22,970 nt of DNA, from contig NZ_MUYU01000036.1 in the NCBI RefSeq assembly GCF_002014825.1, forward strand, positions 1-22,970, in the 5' to 3' direction. The notes under the pieces were generated by a model that saw only the letters and a list, made by a program, of their open reading frames with translations, was not told where the DNA came from and did not search any database. Source of the DNA: Moraxella pluranimalium. GTDB lineage: Bacteria > Pseudomonadota > Gammaproteobacteria > Pseudomonadales > Moraxellaceae. Both the position numbers and the translations under genes were made by a program. The first letter of the stretch is position 1. Each line of letters starts with the position of its first letter. Shown one piece after another: positions 17,858-22,970 of the stretch.

Positions 17858-17905
17858 AAAAAAACCCGCCTAATCCACGCTCAACAGCTCATCCCAGCGT
17901 GTGGA
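17858..17905 (-). terminator. Orphan terminator-like hairpin upstream of mfd
   Basis: TCCACGCT (17874-17881) pairs with AGCGTGTGGA (17896-17905), with a two-base bulge. On the minus strand it is followed by GGCGGG and seven T (17858-17864 are A on the plus strand). No minus-strand gene now lies upstream of it, so it may be the remains of a gene displaced by the accessory island. The T-run is good; the hairpin is imperfect. Confidence 0.4.
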
Positions 17906-18194
17906 AATTACTGATTTTTTGTCATCCAAAACTAGTTGTGATAATTTTCCCACATCTTAACCTATTGAAAAGAACCAATAGGTACAATTTAGGCACACAA
18001 AAAATTTGCATGTACCCAACTTACCAAAAGTGGTCACACAACAATACAAAAACCAACCTTGGCAATCTTGGGCGACTATTTTTCGACGAATAACCTTATG
18101 TTACCTTAAATAATATCTTTATATATCAATATCTTATGGTTATTATCAGTGTGGATGCTGATTGCACGCTTTGATGACTTTTTATTTTTTGGCA
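17906..18194. other. Intergenic region before fic, no gene seen
   Basis: This AT-rich stretch contains an inverted repeat, CCTATTG/CAATAGG (17961-17967 and 17976-17982). A 64-codon frame at 17899-18093 has no ribosome binding site and no family resemblance. I see no RNA gene or IS body. Confidence 0.4.
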
Positions 18195-18232
18195 CGAAAA
18201 ACAATAGGGTAAATTTACCCCATCATTTTTCG
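18195..18232. repeat. 38-base imperfect palindrome centred on GGGTAAATTTACCC
   Basis: The core GGGTAAATTTACCC (18207-18220) is a perfect 14-base palindrome. Outer arms CGAAAAA (18195-18201) and TTTTTCG (18226-18232) extend the symmetry, 16 of 19 positions in all. With A and T runs at both edges it could be a bidirectional terminator, or an operator for the fic promoter about 215 bases downstream. Confidence 0.5.
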
Positions 18233-18445
18233 TATTTTATCATAATTTTGAATTTTTTGCCCTTGCGCTTGCTGATGAAAGTTGCAGGTATTGATGGATT
18301 TGAATTATTTTAATTTTATATTTCCTATTTAATAATATTAATTTTTTATTAAATTCTTATAATTTGTCAGTTTGGTTTGGGATTTGGTATGCCAATTTTG
18401 CGGTGATTGATGGTGTTATTCACCGCATATTTTGCGGAGAATATG

Positions 18446-18454
18446 TGGTATAAT
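18446..18454 (+). promoter_or_regulatory. Extended -10 promoter of fic
   Basis: TGGTATAAT is a perfect extended -10 box (TGn plus TATAAT) 31 bases before the chosen ATG; no good -35 is seen. The surrounding 60 bases hold several GCGG/CCGC blocks: GCGGTGA (18400-18406), its inverse TCACCGC (18420-18426), TTTTGCGG (18430-18437) and TACCGC (18456-18461). They could be binding sites for a regulator covering the promoter. Confidence 0.55.
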
Positions 18455-18485
18455 TACCGCAGATGAGGCGAAATTGAGAATAGTG

Positions 18486-19613
18486 ATGGTTGATACGTTT
18501 ATTCATGAATATCCAAATTGGACAGATTGGCAGCTTGATGAGGGGCAACTACTTCCCCTTGTTGCTCGCATTCGTTTGCTTCAGGGACGCTTGTTGGGGC
18601 AGATGAGCAGCCTTGGGTTTGATTTACCACTTGAAGTTAGTCTTGAGGCATTGACATTGGAGGTGATTAAGACATCGGAGATTGAGGGTGAATATCTTAA
18701 CACTGAACAGGTACGCTCTTCGGTTGCTCGGCACTTGGGTATTGAAGCGCTGTATCAGCATCAACTTGTTACACCAAGCTATGAAGTGGAAGCGATTGTT
18801 GAAATGATGCTTAAGGCGACTTCAGGATTTGATTTGCCACTAACCTTGGATGAAGTCTGTCGTTGGCATCATGCACTATTTCCACAAGGGCTAAGTAGTA
18901 TGTATGACATTAATGTGGGTGTATTACGAGATGATGCCAATGGCCCGATGCAGGTGGTCTCAGGTGCTTATGGCAAAGCCAAAGTGCACTTTGAAGCACC
19001 AAAGGCTGATAGATTGCCCGATGAGCTTGAGCGATTTTTTCAGTGGTATAACAATAATGAAACGGGACTTGATTTGACAATTAAGGCAGGGCTTGCACAC
19101 CTGTGGTTTGTCACGCTACACCCGTTTGATGATGGTAACGGTCGCCTAACTCGTGCACTCACTGAGCGGATGCTCGCCAAAAGCGATGGCAGTCCGCAGC
19201 GATTTTATAGTATGTCCGCACAAATTCTTGCCAATCGTCGTGAGTATTATCACATACTTGAACAGACTCAAAGGGGTTTAGCGTCAGCCACCGAATGGCT
19301 AATTTGGTTTTTAACCAATCTAGAAGCAGCTTTGATACAAGCACTCGCTCAGTCACAAAAGGTTGTCGCTAAGTCACAGTTTTGGCATACATATCGCCAC
19401 ACATCACTCAATCCACGGCAGGTAGTGATGATTAATAAGCTTTGGGATGATTTTTATGGCAAGCTTACCACCAAAAAATGGGCGAGTATCACAAAAGTAT
19501 CCACAGATACTGCCCTAAGAGACATCAATGATTTGGTCGAAAAAGGAATTTTGGTGAAGTCACTAGCTTCTGGACGCAGTCAGAGTTATGAGCTGGGCTG
19601 TCTTGTAGAGTAG
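18486..19613 (+). CDS. fic: Fic-domain protein (AMP-transferase fold) with intrinsic inhibitory helix
   Basis: Fic proteins usually attach AMP from ATP to hydroxyl side chains of target proteins. I start at the ATG at 18486 (375 residues); a longer frame would begin with TTG inside the -10 region. An N-terminal region resembles DUF4172. Thr63-x3-Glu67-Gly68 matches the (S/T)xxxE(G/N) inhibitory motif, whose Glu blocks ATP. The catalytic loop HPFDDGNGR lies at 212-220. The last 70 residues look like a winged helix (SITKVSTDTALRDINDL), often found in this type. The inhibitor is in the same chain, so no antitoxin gene is needed. Targets are unknown. It stands directly upstream of hipBA. Confidence 0.9.
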   Translation: MVDTFIHEYPNWTDWQLDEGQLLPLVARIRLLQGRLLGQMSSLGFDLPLEVSLEALTLEVIKTSEIEGEYLNTEQVRSSVARHLGIEALYQHQLVTPSYEVEAIVEMMLKATSGFDLPLTLDEVCRWHHALFPQGLSSMYDINVGVLRDDANGPMQVVSGAYGKAKVHFEAPKADRLPDELERFFQWYNNNETGLDLTIKAGLAHLWFVTLHPFDDGNGRLTRALTERMLAKSDGSPQRFYSMSAQILANRREYYHILEQTQRGLASATEWLIWFLTNLEAALIQALAQSQKVVAKSQFWHTYRHTSLNPRQVVMINKLWDDFYGKLTTKKWASITKVSTDTALRDINDLVEKGILVKSLASGRSQSYELGCLVE

Positions 19614-19627
19614 CTACAAAAAAAACT

Positions 19628-19641
19628 ATTCATGCATGAAT
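19628..19641. promoter_or_regulatory. 14-base palindrome ahead of the hipBA operators
   Basis: ATTCATGCATGAAT is a perfect palindrome that abuts the first TTTGATA operator, 14 bases after the fic stop codon. It differs in sequence from the operators and may bind another protein or be chance. Confidence 0.3.
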
Positions 19642-19702
19642 TTGATAAAATATTATCAAAAACTACCAAAAATTCAATAATTTTGATAAAATAATATCAA
19701 AA
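19641..19702 (+). promoter_or_regulatory. Twin hipBA operators with embedded -10-like boxes
   Basis: TTTGATA-6-TATCAAA (19641-19660) and TTTTGATA-6-TATCAAAA (19681-19702) are palindromes. Aligned over 21 bases (19641-19661 and 19682-19702) they differ at one position. Their centres are 41 bases apart, about four helical turns, so two HipB dimers would sit on the same DNA face. Each contains TGATAAAAT, an extended -10-like box, so repressor and polymerase would compete. The role as HipB sites is inferred from family behaviour and position. Confidence 0.7.
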
Positions 19703-19717
19703 TTAAACTGAGTTGAG

Positions 19718-20002
19718 ATGGTTATGCTTCATCTGTATGACGATATTGATGCACGCTTAGCTTTGGCAGCGCATCTAAAACAAAAACGCAAAGATGCCAA
19801 GCTATCACGCCGAGCGCTGGCTGAAAAATCCTTGATTCCAGAGCCAACCATTCGTCGGTTTGAGGATACAGGTCATATTTCTTTGAAGAACTTTTTATTA
19901 TTGTGGATGATTTTGGATGATATTGCTCGGTTTATGGAGTTAACCAAACCTGTAGCAATCAAACCCAAAACCATCGCTGAGGTGCTTGCTTATGATCAGT
20001 AA
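19718..20002 (+). CDS. hipB: HipB-like antitoxin, XRE-family DNA-binding protein
   Basis: The 94-residue protein has an XRE helix-turn-helix at about residues 18-66 (LAAHLKQKRKDAKLSRRALA, then IPEPTIRRFEDTG). It should bind the twin palindromes just upstream and neutralise HipA, as in E. coli. Two starts are possible: ATG at 19718 with GAG five bases before, or ATG at 19724 with GAG six bases before. Its stop overlaps the hipA start by 11 bases, so the pair is translationally coupled. Identification rests on the fold plus adjacency to hipA. Confidence 0.88.
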   Translation: MVMLHLYDDIDARLALAAHLKQKRKDAKLSRRALAEKSLIPEPTIRRFEDTGHISLKNFLLLWMILDDIARFMELTKPVAIKPKTIAEVLAYDQ

Positions 20003-21266
20003 CTATCAGCCGACTCGGTATTTGAGTGTTTATAGAACCTTACTGACGGGTGAGAAGGTTCTCCTGGGAGAGTTGGCACAGTCATCTCAGGGGTGTTTTT
20101 TTGCTTATCATCCTGCTTATTTAGAGCAATATCCCAACATCTCACCCTTTAAACTCAGCACAAGCACTGAGCCACAGCAAGCGCCTGCGATGCCGCATTT
20201 TAACCTGCATGGCGTGTTTGCTGATGCCCTACCTGATGGTTGGGGCATGCTACTTCAAGATAGATATTTTGCCAGCCAAGGCATCAATTATCGTATGGTG
20301 AGCATGCTCGATCGCTTGGCTTTTGTAGGTAATCGTGGTATTGGTGCACTGTCTTTTGAACCAAGTTTTGATCATGGGTTTGGTGCAGAGATTGCCCATA
20401 CCACAATGGCAGAGCTTGGTAATCATGCCGAACGCTTGTTTGATGGCTTGACTGAAGAGATTTTGATGGCGCTCGTACAAGCTGGTAGTTCAGGCGGTGC
20501 AAGACCCAAATCCCAGGTCTATCTTAGTCAAGATGCCAAATCATGTCGTACCATACCGCAGCTGGGTGATGAAGCATGGATTGTTAAATTTACATCGCAA
20601 AACTTAAGCCTATCACATGATGAAGGCGTCTGTGAAGCGGTATATTTGATGATGGCAGAACAATCAGATTTGCAACCTGTTCAATGGCGATTATTTGAGA
20701 CCAATACCCGTCGCTGGCTTGGTGTACAACGGTTTGATTATCAACCGCAAACCATGGGTAGAATTCATACGCACAGCCTTTGTGGATTATTGGATGCTAG
20801 CCACCGTATGCCATCAATGGATTATTTCGAGCTGATTAAAGCAACCAAACTCTTATGCAAAGACCGGCAGGCAACACAGTTGCAATTTCGCAGAGCAATA
20901 TTCAACTTATTTGCCATCAATCAAGATGATCACACCAAGAATTGGGCGTTTTTGCAAGATGAACAAGGGCAATGGATGCCATCTCCTGCCTATGATATTA
21001 CCTATAGTCCAATGCATCACAAGGAGCACTCAATGGCATTTGGTCGCTATGGTAAAGCACCCAGTTTGGATGTGATTCAATCGCTTGCAGATCTTGCAGG
21101 CTTTGGGACTTGGCAAGAAGCCAAAGCTGCCATCGAGCAGGTTGTTGGCAGCGTTTCAGATTTTAGACATCATGCCAAGCAGCTAGGCGTTCGTGCTGAT
21201 ACCATTACAATGATTGCTAAGCATTTAGATGAGATATATCAACAAAACAAGGGTTTGTTGGTTTGA
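19992..21266 (+). CDS. hipA: HipA-type serine/threonine kinase toxin
   Basis: HipA kinases phosphorylate a target (glutamyl-tRNA synthetase in E. coli HipA), stop growth and promote persistence. I start at the ATG at 19992 inside hipB; the frame can be extended by a TTG codon, which is unlikely. Of 424 residues, the N-terminal part (about 1-105) is the HipA N-domain, with HGVFADALPDGWG. The kinase part has a loop GSSGGARPK (165-173) with Ser166/167 as possible autophosphorylation sites, the catalytic run DDHTKN (312-317) and metal-binding Asp335 in PAYDI. All expected catalytic residues are present, so it should be active. The native target here is unknown. Confidence 0.93.
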   Translation: MISNYQPTRYLSVYRTLLTGEKVLLGELAQSSQGCFFAYHPAYLEQYPNISPFKLSTSTEPQQAPAMPHFNLHGVFADALPDGWGMLLQDRYFASQGINYRMVSMLDRLAFVGNRGIGALSFEPSFDHGFGAEIAHTTMAELGNHAERLFDGLTEEILMALVQAGSSGGARPKSQVYLSQDAKSCRTIPQLGDEAWIVKFTSQNLSLSHDEGVCEAVYLMMAEQSDLQPVQWRLFETNTRRWLGVQRFDYQPQTMGRIHTHSLCGLLDASHRMPSMDYFELIKATKLLCKDRQATQLQFRRAIFNLFAINQDDHTKNWAFLQDEQGQWMPSPAYDITYSPMHHKEHSMAFGRYGKAPSLDVIQSLADLAGFGTWQEAKAAIEQVVGSVSDFRHHAKQLGVRADTITMIAKHLDEIYQQNKGLLV

Positions 21267-21314
21267 CAATTCAAGGCTAAACTTTCCTAAAATGATCATT
21301 GAAAAATTATCTTA

Positions 21315-21375
21315 ATATAGAAAAAGTTTCAATCATACTTGAAACCTTTTCTATATATACAAAAGTTTCAAGTAT
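21315..21375 (+). terminator. Long hairpin after hipA with a third GTTTCAA copy
   Basis: The arm at 21315-21332 pairs with that at 21339-21356 in 17 of 18 positions, with a 6-base loop; the core is GTTTCAA/TTGAAAC. A further copy, GTTTCAAGTAT (21365-21375), is the inverse of ATACTTGAAAC (21335-21345), so an alternative stem can form. The strong hairpin fits a terminator for hipBA, but no T-run follows. It may instead be an operator or a switch. Confidence 0.5.
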
Positions 21376-21439
21376 AAAATAATAGCCCAAAAGTCAATTA
21401 GCGACAAACTGAGATAAAATACGATAATTTACGGCATAT

Positions 21440-21503
21440 TACGATGAAGTTATCTAGCCTCCCACTTTATTGGAGCTGGAAATGCGGGGTTAGTGTACCG
21501 CTA
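21440..21503 (-). mobile_element. Possible insertion-sequence end remnant
   Basis: TTAGTGTACCGCTACA (21488-21503) matches the inverse of TGTAGTGGTACACTAA at the right window end in 15 of 16 bases and resembles the left window end. Read on the minus strand it starts TGTAGCGGTACACTAACCCC and is followed by GTGGGAGG, a ribosome-site-like run. No transposase frame remains. The left boundary is a guess. Confidence 0.35.
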
Positions 21504-21523
21504 CACACGCTTTGACCGCTTTA

Positions 21524-22738
21524 TTATGAATTACCCAACAAAAACTCACCAATATGCTGATGCACGACCCCATCAATATTTTCCTGCCAAAAATCATCCA
21601 TTGTAATCACATATTTTGGATAATTATCCGCAATGGCCTGCAAAGGCGAAAATTCTCGCTGAACGGTTTGTTCGCTTTCTAATTTATACGCCACTTGGAT
21701 ATAAATTTTTTCGTTCTGCTTTTGGGCGATAAAATCAATTTCTTGTGTACCCAATTTACCAATATACACTTGATAGCCACGGCGTTTGAGTTCTAAATAA
21801 ACCAAATTTTCCAAAATACCTGAAATTAGGCTTGTGCGAAAACCCATTGTGGCGTAAAGTAAGGACACATCGCCTAAATAGAACTTTTCTTGGGTTTTCA
21901 AAATCTCTTTACCTTTAATATCAAACCGCTCAACACGGTGTAAAATAAAGGCACTTTCTAAGGCTTTTAAGTAGTTATAAACGGTGTTTAAATCCACTTT
22001 TCGCTGTTGGCTTTTGAAATAATCCGCTACATTCTTGCCTGAAAACGTGTTGCCAATATTGTCAAAAGCGTATTTTACAATGCGTTCCAATAGCTCCACA
22101 TCGCGAATTTTGTGACGTTGCACCGTATCTCGCAAAATCACAGATGCATAAATATCTTGCACGATTTTATAGACAGTTTCCTGCTCATAATCTGCCGTAT
22201 GCACCATCGGAAAACCGCCTTTGCGTAAATATTCTGTGAAAAGCGCAGTGGGATTTTGTATAGTTTGCTGTGAGTAGCCTGCCTTAAAATCCAAAAATTC
22301 TTGATACGATAAGGTAAAAATTGGTATTTCTACATAACGCCCAGCAAGATAAGTTGCCAATTCAGACGACAATAAATGCGAGTTTGAGCCTGTGATATAA
22401 AGGTCAAGATTGAAATCCACCATAAAGGCATTAACAGCTTTTTCCCAATCAGCCACTTCCTGAATTTCATCAAGCAAAAGGTAGTATTTTTCAGCGGTCT
22501 GAATTTTCTCTTTCACAAGGGTATAAAGCTTGTCTGCAGTTTTAAAATCAGCATAGGCAAAACTTTCAAAGTTGATATGAATGATTTGTTGTTCAACAAT
22601 GCCTTGTGCCAATAATTGTGCTTGCAACAGCCTGATAACCGTTGATTTTCCTGAACGGCGAATGCCTGTAATCACTTTGATTAAAGGCATATTGATAAAG
22701 GGTTTTAGTTGCTTGAGATAGTTTGGGCGGTTAATCAT
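21524..22738 (-). CDS. AAA-family ATPase with DUF4143 C-terminus
   Basis: The 404-residue protein has an N-terminal P-loop domain (AAA_14 type): Walker A GIRRSGKST (25-33), Walker B LLLDE (87-91) with Asp90-Glu91, and an ITGSNSHLLSSELA sensor block. A C-terminal region of DUF4143 type follows; QEIDFIA and IYIQVAYK near residues 325-350 resemble a degenerate PD-(D/E)XK nuclease core. The family is widespread and its function unclear, though it is often on mobile or accessory DNA. The ATG has only a weak ribosome binding site. The gene faces away from hipBA and is bracketed by two IS-end-like repeats. Confidence 0.9.
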   Translation of the reverse strand: MINRPNYLKQLKPFINMPLIKVITGIRRSGKSTVIRLLQAQLLAQGIVEQQIIHINFESFAYADFKTADKLYTLVKEKIQTAEKYYLLLDEIQEVADWEKAVNAFMVDFNLDLYITGSNSHLLSSELATYLAGRYVEIPIFTLSYQEFLDFKAGYSQQTIQNPTALFTEYLRKGGFPMVHTADYEQETVYKIVQDIYASVILRDTVQRHKIRDVELLERIVKYAFDNIGNTFSGKNVADYFKSQQRKVDLNTVYNYLKALESAFILHRVERFDIKGKEILKTQEKFYLGDVSLLYATMGFRTSLISGILENLVYLELKRRGYQVYIGKLGTQEIDFIAQKQNEKIYIQVAYKLESEQTVQREFSPLQAIADNYPKYVITMDDFWQENIDGVVHQHIGEFLLGNS

Positions 22739-22753
22739 CTTGAATCACTTTTT

Positions 22754-22807
22754 TGGTTGTATCCTTAATATCAAGATAATTTTATCATTTATTTATGGAT
22801 ATAACCA
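22754..22807 (-). promoter_or_regulatory. Promoter region of the ATPase gene with inverted repeat
   Basis: On the minus strand, TGATAAAAT (22779-22787) is an extended -10-like box about 40 bases before the ATG. It is framed by TGGTTGTATCC (22754-22764) and GGATATAACCA (22797-22807), inverted repeats matching in 10 of 11 bases. The arrangement suggests an operator around the promoter. The regulator is unknown. Confidence 0.35.
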
Positions 22808-22953
22808 TAAAAACTTTAATTATTTGTGTATTATTAGGGTTATAACAAGAAAAAAGCATCTTTACGAATTCTTCTTTTGAAATAGCTCAAGACTGATTTA
22901 ATTCAATTTAGCACTGCGTACCCAATAGTTCGATTATCCCACTCATATTGTAC

Positions 22954-22970
22954 TGTAGTGGTACACTAAT
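22954..22970. mobile_element. Possible insertion-sequence end (partial, element would extend beyond the window)
   Basis: TGTAGTGGTACACTAAT at the last bases starts with TG, as IS3-type left ends do. It is the inverse of the copy at 21488 (15 of 16) and of the window start (17 of 20 over 20 bases). The rest of the element would lie outside the window, so this is inferred from repeat structure alone. Confidence 0.4.

Noticed and set aside
17899..18093. 64-codon open frame before fic
   Set aside because: No ribosome binding site, no recognisable domain, composition of random AT-rich sequence.
18432..18485. Longer Fic protein starting at TTG 18432
   Set aside because: The extra 18 codons cover the extended -10 box TGGTATAAT and have no family resemblance. 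The ATG at 18486 gives the normal start.
19986..19991. TTG start two codons before the hipA ATG
   Set aside because: The ATG at 19992 gives a typical 11-base overlap with hipB. TTG adds nothing.
22237..22245. AAGCGCAGT resembling the Haemophilus DNA-uptake word AAGTGCGGT
   Set aside because: Two of nine bases differ and it is a single occurrence. No exact uptake words were seen in the rml cassette either.
22886..22969. Short open frame at the right end, stop codon inside the IS-like repeat
   Set aside because: It looked like a protein tail, but there is no upstream coding sequence and no family likeness in 27 codons.
1..22970. CRISPR array or tRNA/rRNA genes
   Set aside because: No regularly spaced repeats with unique spacers and no tRNA or rRNA-like sequence were seen.

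Overview
The window looks like chromosome from a Moraxella-like gammaproteobacterium (Moraxellaceae). This is inferred from the AT-rich base composition, a heptose-independent-looking lipooligosaccharide (LOS) glycosyltransferase locus with tandem GT25 enzymes, and the style of glnA, mfd and msbA. No rRNA or tRNA gene is present to fix the genus.

Layout. (1) 1-2133: glnA on the minus strand with a terminator, a likely promoter and a structured leader, then a very AT-rich spacer. (2) 2134-3050: two small minus-strand genes, a three-helix membrane protein and a lipoprotein. (3) 3211-9990: seven tightly packed plus-strand genes, six glycosyltransferase-type enzymes followed by the lipid A/LOS-core flippase MsbA. 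This reads as one operon that builds LOS oligosaccharide and exports it. (4) 10090-13535: a complete dTDP-L-rhamnose cassette in the order rmlB-rmlD-rmlA-rmlC, bounded by a perfect hairpin on each side. Its leucine codons are strongly TTA-biased, which suggests a separate origin. No obvious rhamnosyltransferase lies in the window. (5) 13673-17770: a HIT-family protein and the transcription-repair coupling factor mfd, both minus strand. (6) 17771-22970: an accessory stretch with a Fic-domain protein carrying its own inhibitory motif, a hipBA toxin-antitoxin pair with two near-identical operators, and a minus-strand AAA ATPase with a DUF4143 C-terminus.

The two window ends carry related 16-20 base sequences in inverted orientation (TTAGT..ACCACTACA at base 1 and its inverse at the last bases). 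A third copy sits at 21488. They have the TG...CA polarity of insertion-sequence ends, so the window may lie between two copies of one IS, and the ATPase gene is bracketed by two of these ends.

How the parts work together. Region 3 assembles the LOS oligosaccharide on lipid A and flips it. Region 4 supplies dTDP-rhamnose for a transferase that must be elsewhere or is one of the six enzymes. Region 6 is an accessory island of protein-modifying toxins (an AMP-transferase fold and a Ser/Thr kinase fold) next to an ATPase of unknown role. The best candidates for new biology are the regulatory architecture of the fic-hipBA block, the IS-bracketed ATPase, and the interlocked terminator, promoter and start codon at the msbA/rmlB junction.
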